A program made the position numbers and the translations under genes. Below, piece after piece: positions 10,317-23,052 of a DNA stretch of 35,573 nucleotides. The number at the start of each line of letters is the position of its first letter. Within the stretch, counting starts at the first letter, position 1. Under the pieces are notes generated by a model, which saw nothing but the letters and a program-made list of their open reading frames with translations, did not search any database and was not told the origin of the DNA. The DNA is from an uncultured bacterium (GTDB taxonomy: Bacteria; Actinomycetota; Actinomycetes; S36-B12). The stretch spans positions 1 to 35,573 of the forward strand of contig CAINMH010000022.1 in assembly GCA_903850745.1 (NCBI GenBank). The letters are read 5' to 3'.

Positions 10317-11845
10317 GAGCTGCTTACGACGTGGCCTCAGTGCGAGAAGCTGAATCGGCACTTATGCAAGAACTGCCCGAAGGCACCTTGATGCAGCGCG
10401 CATCTTTCGGTCTTGCGCGCACATGCGCGGCCCTCCTCACCGATGTCGAACACGGTGTCGCCGGAGCACGAATTGTCCTGTTGGTGGGCAGCGGCAACAA
10501 TGGGGCGGATGCGCTCTATGCAGGGGCGTTTCTGGCACGTCGTGGAGCGCAAGTCACCGCGTTGCTCCTCTCGGATCACTCACATGATGGAGCAGTTGTC
10601 GCCCTGCGGATGGCGGGCGGTCGCGCTCGCACGGTCACCGGTCCAGACGACAGTGAGGCTCTTTCGGCTATCGCGCGTGCGGCCTTGGTAATGGACGGCA
10701 TCGTTGGCATCGGTGGAAGTGGGCCCTTACGCGGCCCAGCAATTGCTCTCGCACGTGCGGCCCGTGACTCTGGATCGCTTTTAGTTGCAGTCGATGTTCC
10801 AAGTGGAGTCGACTCCGACACGGGGCTGATCGCTGACCCTGATGCATGCATTTACGCCGATGTGACTGTGACCTTCGGCTGCCTCAAGCAGGGCCTAGTT
10901 ATCTCGCCGGGACGCGAAGCGGCCGGCGCCGTAGTTGAAGTTGATATTGGCCTAGACGATTACCTGCCTGCTTATGGCGTCGCATTACTAGATGGCCTAG
11001 ACGTTGCGTCTGCGCTCCCTGAACCGCAGGGTGTTGACTACAAGTATTCGCGCGGCATCGTCGGCATCGTGGCGGGTAGTGGGCGTTACCGGGGGGCGGC
11101 CATGTTGTGTGTGGGTGGCGCTCGGCAGGGAGGTGTAGGCAAGGTGCATTTTGCTGATCGTGGTGATGGGGTAGCCGCTGCTGTCGTCCAGCAATTCTGG
11201 GATGTTACGTCTAGTGATGCGCCTCCTGCAGATTGTGAATTCGAGGCCTGGGTAATTGGCCCGGGTTTGGGCAACGACGAGGAGTCAGTCCTACGGGTTC
11301 GCGAAATGCTCGCGATGGAGGCGTCGATCGTCTTTGATGCAGATGCGTTGCGAGTTATCTCCGGCTACGCGGACGTGCGCGATGCGCTTATTGAACGTGG
11401 TCGCCGAGGAGATGTCTCAGTTTTGACCCCTCATGTCGGCGAGTTTCGAGCCTTGGGTTTTGGCGATGCACTCTCGTTGGGTCGGCTAGGAGCGGCGCAG
11501 GTAGCAGCGCGCGAATTGGGTGCAATCGTCGTACTGAAGGGGCCAGGCACGATTATCGCTGCACCTGATGGCACCACCTTTGTTGACAGCTTCGGTGGCG
11601 CCGAGCTCGGAACCGCGGGCACCGGTGACATCCTTGCTGGAATAGCTGGCTCCATGCTGGCGGCCGCTCAGGTCCGTGGTGAGATCACTGATAGCAGCGA
11701 AGCGGCGCGCATCGTCGCGGCTGCGGTAGGCGCGCATGGCGCTGCAGGAGCCCTCGCGGCCGCAGATGGTCGCCCGGTGACGGCCATGGATGTCGTCGAT
11801 GCGCTACCGGATGCCATCGCTTTACTGCGCCGAGTGATGGAATAG
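10313..11845 (+). CDS. nnrD: Bifunctional NAD(P)HX epimerase / ADP-dependent NAD(P)HX dehydratase
   Basis: This enzyme repairs hydrated NADH and NADPH. The N-terminal YjeF_N-type domain (about residues 1-215) epimerises R- and S-NAD(P)HX; the C-terminal ribokinase-like domain (about 225-505) dehydrates S-NAD(P)HX using ADP. Visible motifs are [13 protein letters not shown] and [12 protein letters not shown] in the epimerase, then [25 protein letters not shown] and [12 protein letters not shown] in the dehydratase. The GTGD turn carries the catalytic Asp. The full bifunctional length (510 residues) is intact. Its ATG overlaps the acpS stop by 4 nt and alr follows 5 nt after its stop, so it sits inside the glmS-tsaD gene run. 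Confidence 0.95.
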   Translation: MRAAYDVASVREAESALMQELPEGTLMQRASFGLARTCAALLTDVEHGVAGARIVLLVGSGNNGADALYAGAFLARRGAQVTALLLSDHSHDGAVVALRMAGGRARTVTGPDDSEALSAIARAALVMDGIVGIGGSGPLRGPAIALARAARDSGSLLVAVDVPSGVDSDTGLIADPDACIYADVTVTFGCLKQGLVISPGREAAGAVVEVDIGLDDYLPAYGVALLDGLDVASALPEPQGVDYKYSRGIVGIVAGSGRYRGAAMLCVGGARQGGVGKVHFADRGDGVAAAVVQQFWDVTSSDAPPADCEFEAWVIGPGLGNDEESVLRVREMLAMEASIVFDADALRVISGYADVRDALIERGRRGDVSVLTPHVGEFRALGFGDALSLGRLGAAQVAARELGAIVVLKGPGTIIAAPDGTTFVDSFGGAELGTAGTGDILAGIAGSMLAAAQVRGEITDSSEAARIVAAAVGAHGAAGALAAADGRPVTAMDVVDALPDAIALLRRVME

Positions 11846-11850
11846 GTGCT

Positions 11851-12978
11851 GTGACCCAACCTCACGGTCCGGCGGAAGCCGTCATCGACATCGACGCGTT
11901 GCAAGCCAACCTCGCGCACATCATGTCCGCTGTGGCACCTGCAACTGTGATGGCGGTTGTCAAAGCAGATGCCTATGGCCACGGGGCCGTCGAGATTGCT
12001 GCAGCCGCCCGCGAAGTAGGCATCGAGTGGCTCGGCGTCGCTTTCCCGACCGAGGCGCTCGCGCTACGTGCCGCTGGCGATGTGGGCCCGATGCTCGCAT
12101 GGCTTTATGCGCCCGATGATCCGCACCTGCAGGCATGTATTGCGGCTGACGTCGATGTGAGCGTGTCGTCCATCGATGATCTAGGTGACGTGGTGATTGC
12201 TGGGGCTGGTCGAAAGCCGTTCGTTCACCTGAAGATTGATACCGGTCTTGGGCGTGGCGGCTGCCCCATCTCGGACTGGCCCGCTCTTGTGCGGGCTGCC
12301 CGCGATGCTGAAGTTGCTGGCGTCCTCACTGTGCGAGGAATCTGGTCCCATTTCGCAGTTTCGGACGAACCGCATCGATCAGAAAGTGCCGATCAGATTG
12401 CTTTATTCAATAAAGCTCTGGGCATTGCGCGTGAGATGGGACTTGAGCCAACGATCACGCACCTCGCAAATACCGCCGGAGCGCTTATGCGCCCGGAGGC
12501 CCGGTTTGATCTGGTCCGTATCGGCATTGGTGCCTACGGTATTTCGCCCGGTCACGATCTCGGCTCGCCGGACGATCTCGGCATAACGCCGGTGATGTCC
12601 TTACGCACTCAAGTTGCTCAACTCAAGCAGATCCCGGCAGGGCACGGTGTGTCGTACGGACTGACATGGCGCGCCGACCGGCCCTCGACATTGGCACTGA
12701 TTCCGCTGGGCTACGCCGATGGCATCCCGCGATCGAGCGTCGGAGCCGAGGTGCAGATCTCTGGGCAAAGATTCACAGTGGTCGGGCGCATTGCGATGGA
12801 TCAGTTCGTGGTTGATGTGACGGATGGCGACGTGGCTTCCGGTGATGAGGTGGTCATTTTCGGCTCTGGAGATGACGGTGAACCAACGGCTGCCGATTGG
12901 GCGATGTGGGCAGACACCATCGCCTACGAGATCGTCACGCGTATTGGACCGCGTGTACGCCGCCGGTACAAGGTGTAA
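11851..12978 (+). CDS. alr: Alanine racemase
   Basis: Alr interconverts L- and D-alanine with PLP, supplying D-Ala for peptidoglycan. The start is GTG at 11851, 5 nt after the nnrD stop; an upstream GTG at 11846 runs into a stop two codons later. The PLP-binding Lys is K38 in VVKADAYGHG. The second catalytic base is Tyr269 in the GVSYGLTWRA strand of the C-terminal domain. PLGYADGIPR and GRIAMDQFVVDV are also family motifs. The 375 residues are normal. Together with glmS it adds a second cell-wall precursor enzyme to the run. Confidence 0.97.
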   Translation: MTQPHGPAEAVIDIDALQANLAHIMSAVAPATVMAVVKADAYGHGAVEIAAAAREVGIEWLGVAFPTEALALRAAGDVGPMLAWLYAPDDPHLQACIAADVDVSVSSIDDLGDVVIAGAGRKPFVHLKIDTGLGRGGCPISDWPALVRAARDAEVAGVLTVRGIWSHFAVSDEPHRSESADQIALFNKALGIAREMGLEPTITHLANTAGALMRPEARFDLVRIGIGAYGISPGHDLGSPDDLGITPVMSLRTQVAQLKQIPAGHGVSYGLTWRADRPSTLALIPLGYADGIPRSSVGAEVQISGQRFTVVGRIAMDQFVVDVTDGDVASGDEVVIFGSGDDGEPTAADWAMWADTIAYEIVTRIGPRVRRRYKV

Positions 12979-12987
12979 CGAGCCGTT

Positions 12988-14037
12988 ATGGGACGCCAGA
13001 TTCCGGTCGCTGCGCGACTGGCCTTGTTGGGGCTTGGTGCAGTGGGGTCAGTTGCCGCTGGTGCCGCCGTAGGAGTATTCACCGAACGGCGCCTCGTCGG
13101 TCGTAGGTTCGACCTGCTGTCTTCGCCGTACGGCACGCTGACCGGCGAAGAGGTTGGTGTCATCGCTGACGACAACGTCTACATCCACGCAGAGGTTGAT
13201 GAACCTGAGCAACCCTCTGACCTGACGGTGATCTTCTGTCATGGCTACGCGTTGAATTTGCACTCATGGCACTTTCAGCGTCTTGCGCTTCGACCTCACG
13301 CCCGGCTCGTTTTCTGGGATCAACGCAGTCATGGTCGATCGCAGCGATCGGTCGCGCCACCGTCCATCGACGAACTTGGCGAGGATCTGCGTTGTGTAAT
13401 GGACAACCTCGCTCCGACGGGTCACATAGTGCTGGTCGGGCATTCGATGGGTGGGATGACGATCATGGCGCTCGCCGCGCGGTATCCCGAGCTATTCGGC
13501 ACGCGCGTGACCGGCGTTGCTCTCCTCGCGACGACTGCGGGAGGGATCTCCGACATCTCCTTCGGCTTGCCGACGCCGATCGGCAAGTTGCTTCATCGGT
13601 GGGCTCCGACGTTCGCCGGGGCGTTAGCCAAGCGTCCTGCCTTGGTGGAGAGTGGTCGTCGTAGTGGAAGCGACCTAGGCTTGATTTTGACGCGACTTTT
13701 CTCTTTTGGAAACCCTCGGGTGGACTCTGGCCTGACTGCTTTTGTGGCAGAAATGATTGATTCGACGCCCGTGGAGGTCATCGCTAGTTTTCTTCCCGCG
13801 CTCGAACGTCACGACAAGATCGAAGCTCTCTCAGCACTGGAAAGAGTCGAGACGCTAGTGATGGTGGGGGATTCGGATCTGTTGATCCCCGAGTCACATA
13901 GTCACGAAATTGTTCGAAGATTGCCGGGGGCAGAATTCGTGGTTCTGCAATCTGCAGGGCACATGCTGACGCTCGAGAGACATGAAGAAGTCGATGCGCA
14001 CCTGTTGGCGTTACTAGAGCGGGCCCGCGGGGCATGA
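12988..14037 (+). CDS. Alpha/beta hydrolase with N-terminal hydrophobic segment
   Basis: This is an alpha/beta-hydrolase fold protein of 349 residues. The nucleophile elbow is GHSMGG with Ser153; the likely acid is the Asp in VGDSDLLIP and the base the His in SAGHMLTLE. An oxyanion-hole-like HGYALN lies upstream. Residues about 4-26 are hydrophobic and small-residue rich, and could be a membrane anchor or signal-like segment, putting the catalytic domain at or outside the membrane; this is inference. The substrate is unknown. Its place between alr and tsaE is, as I recall, common in actinobacteria. The start is 9 nt after the alr stop, and the end overlaps tsaE by 4 nt. Confidence 0.88.
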   Translation: MGRQIPVAARLALLGLGAVGSVAAGAAVGVFTERRLVGRRFDLLSSPYGTLTGEEVGVIADDNVYIHAEVDEPEQPSDLTVIFCHGYALNLHSWHFQRLALRPHARLVFWDQRSHGRSQRSVAPPSIDELGEDLRCVMDNLAPTGHIVLVGHSMGGMTIMALAARYPELFGTRVTGVALLATTAGGISDISFGLPTPIGKLLHRWAPTFAGALAKRPALVESGRRSGSDLGLILTRLFSFGNPRVDSGLTAFVAEMIDSTPVEVIASFLPALERHDKIEALSALERVETLVMVGDSDLLIPESHSHEIVRRLPGAEFVVLQSAGHMLTLERHEEVDAHLLALLERARGA

Positions 14038-14498
14038 CGACTTTCATCCTGACTGATGCCACAGCGATGATGCGCTTCGGCGAATCGTTGGGCAGCCTTC
14101 TCCAGGCGGGCGATGTAGTCATTCTTGATGGTCCTCTCGGAGCCGGTAAAACCACTCTGACGAAAGGTCTGGCACTCGGTTTGGGTGTCACCGATCCCAT
14201 CACCAGTCCGACGTACGTGATCTCTCATGTGCATCAAGGAGTTCGCACGTCTCTCGTGCATGTGGACGCTTACCGCCTTGGCTCCCATGTCGAATTCGAC
14301 GACCTCGATCTCGATGCAGATCTCGACACCACAGTCACGGTGGTGGAGTGGGGCGAGGGTCGAGCAGAGGGATTATCTGAGGAGCCGTTGTACGTTCGCA
14401 TTAGACCTGAAGACGATGGTGATGTTCGACAATTGACTCTTTCTGGCTCACTTGATCGTTGGGCTGCTGTGATTGATGCGTTGCGCGGTTGGTCATGA
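14034..14498 (+). CDS. tsaE: tRNA threonylcarbamoyladenosine biosynthesis ATPase
   Basis: TsaE is the small P-loop ATPase that works with TsaB and TsaD to make the t6A37 modification of ANN-decoding tRNAs. The Walker A motif is GPLGAGKTT (residues 33-41), followed by the family's DPITSPTYVISH strand, and then a Walker B-like region with HVDAYRL and VVEWGEG. At 154 residues it has the usual size. Both ends are ATGA overlaps, with the hydrolase upstream (14034-14037) and tsaB downstream (14495-14498), which suggests coupled translation of the t6A genes. Confidence 0.95.
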   Translation: MTTFILTDATAMMRFGESLGSLLQAGDVVILDGPLGAGKTTLTKGLALGLGVTDPITSPTYVISHVHQGVRTSLVHVDAYRLGSHVEFDDLDLDADLDTTVTVVEWGEGRAEGLSEEPLYVRIRPEDDGDVRQLTLSGSLDRWAAVIDALRGWS

Positions 14499-15643
14499 TG
14501 AGACTTATAGCGCTGGATACCGCGACACCTGCATCGACTGTGGCTGTTCACGACGGTGACCGAGTTCTTGCGTCTCGTCAGGTGACTGATTCGAGCCAAC
14601 ATGCCGAGGTGCTCGCAGTCCTAGTGCGTGATGTGCTCGCGGAAGCGGACGTCAAGATGTCCGAGCTCACACATATAGCGTGTGGAGTAGGCCCGGGCCC
14701 CTTCACCGGATTGCGGGTGGGCCTGGCAACAGCAAATACCATGGGCTACGCCCTTGGGATCCCGGTAGTCGGAATCTGCTCGCTGGATGCGATTGCTCGC
14801 GCACATCAGGCGTCTAGAGCAGAGTCAATCACGGTTGTGACCGGTGCTCGCCGACATGAGTTCTACTGGGCTTCGTACGACACCAGTGGGACTCGCATTG
14901 CGGGTCCCGAAGTTGCGCGCGAGGAGAATCTCCCGAATTTTGGTGCAGTAGTGGGCACACCGAGTTCGCCCGCGATCCCAGATGCACATTGGATCGCGCA
15001 GATTGCTGTTGAGGCGATGGCTAGGGGAGACGAAACAGCACCCTCCGGAGCCGTAAACGTCGAGCAACCCGCCGGGGGAGATGGCGCTAGCACCGCCGAC
15101 TTCATCCGAGGCCGAACGCTCCTCGCCGCTGAAGCCTTGTACCTGAGACGTCCCGATGCCGTCCCACCCGTCAGTGTTGTCTCCGCTACTGCATCTCGAC
15201 CTAACGTGCGGCTCATGCGCTGGTGGGATATCGATGCGGTGAGTGCACTTGAGCCGCAGCTCTTTTCGACCACGGCATGGAGTGCCGGCACGTTCTGGTC
15301 GGAGTTGGCAGGTGCGCCCGACACCCGACACTATGTCGTCGCAGAAGAGGCAGGACAAATAGTCGGCTATGCCGGTATCACGATCTATCCACCCGAAGCT
15401 GAAGTGCAGACGATTGCCGTCGCGCCGTGGCAGCAAAGACATGGCACAGGGCGCGCGCTTCTTGAAACTTTGATAGGTGAATCAGTCGCGCGTGGTTGTA
15501 GTCGCATGCTTTTGGAAGTCCGTGCAGACAACACGGCTGCTATTTCGCTCTATGCGTCCTTTGGATTTGCGATCAACGGACGTCGACGTGACTACTACGG
15601 CGCTGGGCAAGACGCAGTTCTTATGCAGCGAGATGCGCAATGA
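14495..15643 (+). CDS. tsaB: TsaB-RimI fusion: t6A factor TsaB plus GNAT N-acetyltransferase
   Basis: Two proteins usually encoded separately are joined here in 382 residues. About residues 1-225 are TsaB, an ASKHA-fold partner of TsaD ([46 protein letters not shown]). About residues 233-382 are a RimI-type acetyltransferase with the acetyl-CoA loop [16 protein letters not shown] and the C-terminal [13 protein letters not shown] motif; RimI acetylates the N-terminus of ribosomal protein S18 in E. coli. I chose ATG 14495 because it repeats the ATGA overlap seen throughout this run; TTG 14489 and ATG 14498 are alternatives. The linker shows no stop or frameshift, so the fusion appears real in this sequence. 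Confidence 0.93.
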   Translation: MMRLIALDTATPASTVAVHDGDRVLASRQVTDSSQHAEVLAVLVRDVLAEADVKMSELTHIACGVGPGPFTGLRVGLATANTMGYALGIPVVGICSLDAIARAHQASRAESITVVTGARRHEFYWASYDTSGTRIAGPEVAREENLPNFGAVVGTPSSPAIPDAHWIAQIAVEAMARGDETAPSGAVNVEQPAGGDGASTADFIRGRTLLAAEALYLRRPDAVPPVSVVSATASRPNVRLMRWWDIDAVSALEPQLFSTTAWSAGTFWSELAGAPDTRHYVVAEEAGQIVGYAGITIYPPEAEVQTIAVAPWQQRHGTGRALLETLIGESVARGCSRMLLEVRADNTAAISLYASFGFAINGRRRDYYGAGQDAVLMQRDAQ

Positions 15644-16659
15644 GTGAGCCTCTTGTTCTAGGTATTGAGACATCTTGCGACGAGACTGGTGTGGGACTCG
15701 TACGCGGCACGACGTTGCTCGCGGATGAAGTCGCTTCGAGTGTGGACGAGCACGTCCGTTTCGGAGGAGTAGTCCCAGAGATCGCCAGTCGCGCCCATCT
15801 CGAGGCAATAATCCCGACGTTGGAGCGAGCATGTGCGAAGGCTGGTGTCACTCTTCGCGATGTTGATGCGGTAGCAGTCACGGCGTTTCCCGGCCTCGCG
15901 GGTGCCTTGCTCGTAGGTGTTGCATCGGCTAAGGCGCTTGCCTTGACCCTCGGCAAGCCGTTGTATGGCGTGAGCCACTTGTCGTCGCATGTTGCAGTAG
16001 ATCGACTCGTGCACGGTGAACTACCCGAGCCCGCAATTGCCATGCTGGTGTCGGGCGGACACTCGTCCATCCTGCGGGTGGATGACATCACGGCGGAAGT
16101 CGTGACACTAGGAGCGACGATCGATGATGCGGCTGGCGAGGCCTTTGACAAGGTTGCGCGCGTATTGGGGCTGCCCTTTCCCGGTGGACCATGGATTGAC
16201 CGCGTGGCCCGCGAAGGTGACGCGACATACGTGGACTTTCCGCGAGGGCTCACCGCCACACGAGATCAGGCAGACCATCGTTTCGATGTCTCCTTTTCGG
16301 GGCTGAAGACCGCGGTAGCCAGATGGATTAAGGCGCGCGAGGCGAGCGGCGAGCCGGTGCCTGTGGCGAACGTGGCGGCGTCATTCCAAGAGGCTGTTGT
16401 TGATGTGCTCACTGCGAAGGCCGTGGCGGCATGTCGAGAGGAGAACATCTCGCACCTCATCTTGGGCGGCGGTGTCGCAGCTAACTCTCGTCTTCGGGTG
16501 ATGGCTCAAGAACGTTGTGCGGCAGCCGGCATCCAATTGCGAGTTCCACCGGCTCGCCTATGCACCGACAACGGTGCCATGGTGGCGTCTATGGGTGCCG
16601 CATTAGTGGCGCGCGGCAGACCAGCTAGCGACTTTGGGTTGTCTATCCGTCCCACCTGA
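15640..16659 (+). CDS. tsaD: tRNA N6-adenosine threonylcarbamoyltransferase
   Basis: TsaD transfers the threonylcarbamoyl group to A37 of tRNA, the final t6A step. The protein begins with the family sequence [15 protein letters not shown]. The metal-binding HxxxH is His113/His117 in [21 protein letters not shown], a [13 protein letters not shown] stretch and [12 protein letters not shown] complete the ASKHA-fold signature. The 339 residues are normal. It overlaps the tsaB-rimI stop by ATGA. The gene run appears to end here; the next gene is convergent after only 48 nt, and I see no strong terminator hairpin in that gap. Confidence 0.97.
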   Translation: MSEPLVLGIETSCDETGVGLVRGTTLLADEVASSVDEHVRFGGVVPEIASRAHLEAIIPTLERACAKAGVTLRDVDAVAVTAFPGLAGALLVGVASAKALALTLGKPLYGVSHLSSHVAVDRLVHGELPEPAIAMLVSGGHSSILRVDDITAEVVTLGATIDDAAGEAFDKVARVLGLPFPGGPWIDRVAREGDATYVDFPRGLTATRDQADHRFDVSFSGLKTAVARWIKAREASGEPVPVANVAASFQEAVVDVLTAKAVAACREENISHLILGGGVAANSRLRVMAQERCAAAGIQLRVPPARLCTDNGAMVASMGAALVARGRPASDFGLSIRPT

Positions 16660-16707
16660 TCGTCTGTGTTTGCCCGAGGTTGGCGTCACCGAAGGGAAAT
16701 GGGCACG

Positions 16708-17916
16708 TTAGGCAGGCTGCACGATGGCCGCGAAAGTCGCATCGCGCATCATGACGACCCAAGCCTCACCGTGAGCATCACTCTTCGCTCGATGCCCGAT
16801 GGCGCGAGCAATACTTTCAGCACTGCGATCAATGTCGGACGTTTTGTAACTCACTCGCTCAAATGCGCGAAGTGCATCGCGGAGTTCGCTCACGGGTACG
16901 ACCTTTTGCACCCGCCACGCTCGCACAAGGCTGCTCTCAGAAGGCGGCCCAGTGAGCCACGTGCTTGCCGGCGTGATTCGAGTCGCACCGCATTGAGCCG
17001 CAAGATGGTCGACGAGGCCAGCTCGCTTTACCGCTTCGTGTGGTTCGAGTAGCAGTTCGCCGATGCTGGATATTCCTGCAGGCGTGGCATCCAAGGAATT
17101 ATCGATTGACTCAATCACGCCCGCGCGACTGATGACAGTGGCACGACGTGAGGCGGAGTCATTGATCGGGGCAAACCATACGCAGGCTTCGACAACCTCA
17201 CTTCCGATGCTGATCCACTCGACTGTGGCGCCGACGGGAACAAGAGACAGTGGAATGCCCGGAGCCACCTTGGCCACTGTGGGTGTGAGCCCAGCCATAT
17301 CGCACACCCAAGACCATGGAGGTGACCAGCGTTCCGGGTCGCGCTCTGCGTACGCGCGGCTGCCGTCGCTGCGTCGTGGGCCGGTGGAATCACGACGTGC
17401 TGGGTCGACGAACAGTGCAGTTCCCGCTCTCGTGGAAAGCAGTTCGGGCACGATCGCGCATGCATCACCGTGAAGAACTTCAACGGATTCGGGCAAGTTT
17501 GCGCGGGCACATGCGAAGGCAACCGCATCCATTTCGATCGCTGTCACGTCCAGTCCACCGGCGTGAAATGCGAGTGAGTCCAGGCCGGCACCACTCGTCG
17601 CATCAATCATCGCCTTGACTCCAGCCGCGATCAGGCGTTGGGTCCGATATGCCGACACCAACGGGTTCGTCGCTTGCTGCGCCAGGGTGTCGGTCAGGAC
17701 CAGCGTCTGGGCGGGGGCGCCGAGTTTGTCTGCGTGGGAGATACACGCTTCTGCAACAGCACATGCGGCTGAAATCTGTGCCGGGGCCGCGTCAGGATAG
17801 GCCGCCCGAAGACGGGTGACCGTGGCCAGCGGGCCGAGGACCGGTAGGTCTGTTTGAGCCGCCCGCCGGATGGCCCTGCCCGGACCCGCCACCCAGTCGA
17901 TATCAGCGGGCTCCAT
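16708..17916 (-). CDS. THUMP-like class I SAM-dependent methyltransferase
   Basis: The 402-residue protein has a Rossmann methyltransferase core: DATSGAGLDSLAFHAGG is the SAM-binding loop, AIEMDAVAFACARANL the acidic-residue strand, and ALFVDPARR the motif IV (DPxR) region. N- and C-terminal parts match what I recall of actinobacterial THUMP-like methyltransferases; the methylated substrate, presumably RNA, is unproven. It is convergent with tsaD and divergent from groES. The ATG lies 6 nt after TACGGT on the minus strand, a leaderless layout. Its upstream region reaches the groES CIRCE operator, so HrcA could also affect it, but that is speculative. Confidence 0.82.
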   Translation of the reverse strand: MEPADIDWVAGPGRAIRRAAQTDLPVLGPLATVTRLRAAYPDAAPAQISAACAVAEACISHADKLGAPAQTLVLTDTLAQQATNPLVSAYRTQRLIAAGVKAMIDATSGAGLDSLAFHAGGLDVTAIEMDAVAFACARANLPESVEVLHGDACAIVPELLSTRAGTALFVDPARRDSTGPRRSDGSRAYAERDPERWSPPWSWVCDMAGLTPTVAKVAPGIPLSLVPVGATVEWISIGSEVVEACVWFAPINDSASRRATVISRAGVIESIDNSLDATPAGISSIGELLLEPHEAVKRAGLVDHLAAQCGATRITPASTWLTGPPSESSLVRAWRVQKVVPVSELRDALRAFERVSYKTSDIDRSAESIARAIGHRAKSDAHGEAWVVMMRDATFAAIVQPA

Positions 17917-17928
17917 GAGGAAACCGTA
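17917..17928 (-). promoter_or_regulatory. Leaderless-type -10 element for the THUMP-like methyltransferase
   Basis: On the minus strand, TACGGT (plus-strand 17923-17928) is followed by six bases and then the ATG. This matches the TANNNT-N6-start layout of several other genes in this window. No Shine-Dalgarno sequence is apparent. Confidence 0.45.
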
Positions 17929-17946
17929 GTCCGTGGACGGTCTTTT

Positions 17947-17973
17947 CTGGCACTCGGTTTGACGGAGTGCTAA
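17947..17973 (+). promoter_or_regulatory. CIRCE operator 1 (HrcA site) of groES-groEL
   Basis: CTGGCACTC, nine bases, GAGTGCTAA. Against the CIRCE consensus TTAGCACTC-N9-GAGTGCTAA the right arm is perfect and the left arm matches 7 of 9, with the spacer exactly 9. The promoter -35 (TTGACG) lies inside the spacer and its last base abuts the right arm, so bound HrcA would block RNA polymerase. This indicates HrcA repression relieved by heat or protein stress. Confidence 0.9.
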
Positions 17974-17987
17974 CGACCCTTTAATCT
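17959..17987 (+). promoter_or_regulatory. Promoter of groES-groEL
   Basis: TTGACG (17959-17964), a 17-base spacer and TAATCT (17982-17987) form a sigma-A-type promoter. Initiation is expected near 17994, at the left edge of the second CIRCE-like element. The -35 is embedded in CIRCE 1. Confidence 0.75.
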
Positions 17988-17992
17988 CAGAT

Positions 17993-18019
17993 CTGGCACT
18001 CCCAGCCCGGGACTGCTAG
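17993..18019 (+). promoter_or_regulatory. Degenerate second CIRCE element
   Basis: CTGGCACTC, nine bases, GACTGCTAG: the same left arm as CIRCE 1, the correct 9-base spacer, and a right arm matching the consensus at 7 of 9. It would cover the expected transcription start, giving HrcA two sites flanking the promoter. It is weaker than site 1, and binding is not proven. Confidence 0.6.
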
Positions 18020-18070
18020 TTGGTGTGGTTCGCCGCACCGAAAGAACCCATCGATCGTGGAGGACAGCTC

Positions 18071-18370
18071 GTGTCGGTCTCCATCAAGCCCCTTGAGGAT
18101 CGCATCCTCGTCCAGACCCTCGAAGCCGAGCAGACCACGGCCTCTGGCCTGGTTATCCCGGACACTGCCAAGGAGAAGCCCCAGGAGGGCAAGGTCCTAG
18201 CAGTTGGCCCGGGCCGTTTCGATGAGAGCGGCGCCAAGCGCATTCCGCTCGACATCAAGGCGGGCGACGTCGTTATTTACTCGAAGTACGGCGGCACAGA
18301 GGTTAAGTACGACGGTCAGGAGTACCTCATCCTGTCGGCGCGCGACATCCTCGCAGTCGTCGAGAAGTAA
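18071..18370 (+). CDS. groES: Co-chaperonin GroES
   Basis: GroES caps the GroEL chamber during ATP-driven folding. The GTG at 18071 is chosen because GGAGGA (18059-18064) precedes it at good spacing and the protein then starts with the expected [13 protein letters not shown]; a frame reaching back to 18020 would overlap the operator. The 99 residues are the normal size. The mobile-loop region reads [16 protein letters not shown], followed by [10 protein letters not shown] and the [11 protein letters not shown] roof-loop region. It is controlled by the HrcA/CIRCE promoter upstream and is followed by groEL 77 nt downstream, with a hairpin between them. Confidence 0.98.
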   Translation: MSVSIKPLEDRILVQTLEAEQTTASGLVIPDTAKEKPQEGKVLAVGPGRFDESGAKRIPLDIKAGDVVIYSKYGGTEVKYDGQEYLILSARDILAVVEK

Positions 18371-18384
18371 GACCCCAACGACTT

Positions 18385-20073
<1,689 letters not shown>

Positions 20074-20082
20074 GGACTGACT

Positions 20083-20125
20083 AAAAAGAGAGGGCCCGGG
20101 AAATCCCGGGCCCTCTCCTTTTTCT
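20083..20125. terminator. Bidirectional intrinsic terminator between groEL and whiB
   Basis: GAGAGGGCCCGGG (20088-20100), loop AAAT, then CCCGGGCCCTCTC (20105-20117): a perfect 13-bp stem. It is flanked by AAAAA on the left and CTTTTT on the right, so it has a U-tract in both directions. It serves groEL on the plus strand and whiB on the minus strand. Confidence 0.95.
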
Positions 20126-20129
20126 GCTT

Positions 20130-20432
20130 TCAGGCTATGAGCTCACTGACCGGTGCGAGCCTGCGGCGGTACATCGCCTCGCGGTCTTCCTCGGTGAGTC
20201 CGCCCCAGACGCCGTAGGGCTCGCGAACAGCCACCGCATGGGTGGCGCATTGGGTGACCACTGGGCAGCGAGCACAGATGGCCTTGGCAGCCTCTTCTCG
20301 CTCCATGCGCAGGGGCCCACGCTCGCCTTCGGGGTGGAAGAACAGACCGGGATCCTCGCCGCGACAGGCGCCTTCGAGCTGCCAATTCCAGATGTCGGCG
20401 TTCGGTCCAGGTAGCCGGGACACATCAGCCAT
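20130..20432 (-). CDS. whiB3: WhiB-family iron-sulfur transcription regulator (WhiB3/WhiD-like)
   Basis: This is a small actinobacterial [4Fe-4S] redox or nitric-oxide-responsive regulator, expected to act with sigma-A. The second ATG is chosen because GAGGAGGT lies just before it; the longer frame from 20459 would include that ribosome-binding site. The 100 residues contain the four cluster Cys (C23, C53, C56, C62; C-x29-C-x2-C-x5-C) and the GVWGG turn (residues 74-78). The opening PGPNADIWNWQL and FFHPEGERG are, from memory, very close to WhiB3 of mycobacteria and WhiD of streptomycetes, and the groEL1 neighbour supports that orthology. It is divergent from the MerR-type regulator. Confidence 0.93.
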   Translation of the reverse strand: MADVSRLPGPNADIWNWQLEGACRGEDPGLFFHPEGERGPLRMEREEAAKAICARCPVVTQCATHAVAVREPYGVWGGLTEEDREAMYRRRLAPVSELIA

Positions 20433-20457
20433 TGCGACCTCCTCAGGTTGTAGGTCC

Positions 20458-20486
20458 ACTTTAGAACCGCGTCAAAACCGAGTCAA
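20458..20486 (-). promoter_or_regulatory. Promoter of whiB
   Basis: On the minus strand, TTGACT (plus 20481-20486), a 17-base spacer and TAAAGT (plus 20458-20463) form a near-consensus promoter. Initiation is expected near 20451, leaving a short leader that carries GAGGAGGT (plus 20437-20444) before the ATG. Confidence 0.75.
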
Positions 20487-20566
20487 GTGGTTTCTGTGCG
20501 ATTTGTGCCACATCCTCGCCGCGCCCTCAGAATGCGAGGATGGCCCAACTGCCCCACAATCAAGGC

Positions 20567-23030
<2,464 letters not shown>

Positions 23031-23052
23031 TGCTCAACGGAAAGAGTCAACG

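Noticed and set aside
14825-15442. Long minus-strand open frame opposite tsaB-rimI (205 codons)
   Set aside because: It is antisense to a well-conserved gene, encodes no recognisable domain and has no ribosome-binding site; this is expected by chance in GC-rich DNA. The same applies to minus-strand frames at 15621-16259, 18759-19439, 19258-20070, 29274-29954 and 32313-32906.
16660-16707. Terminator between convergent tsaD and the methyltransferase gene
   Set aside because: Only weak complementarity (GTTTGCCC with GGGCAC) and no T-tract; not enough to call.
18020-18070. GroES start at the upstream GTG (18020)
   Set aside because: It adds 17 non-homologous residues, abuts the CIRCE element and ignores the GGAGGA site before 18071.
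20433-20459. Nine-residue longer WhiB start
   Set aside because: The strong GAGGAGGT ribosome-binding site would lie inside the coding region; it is correctly spaced for the second ATG.
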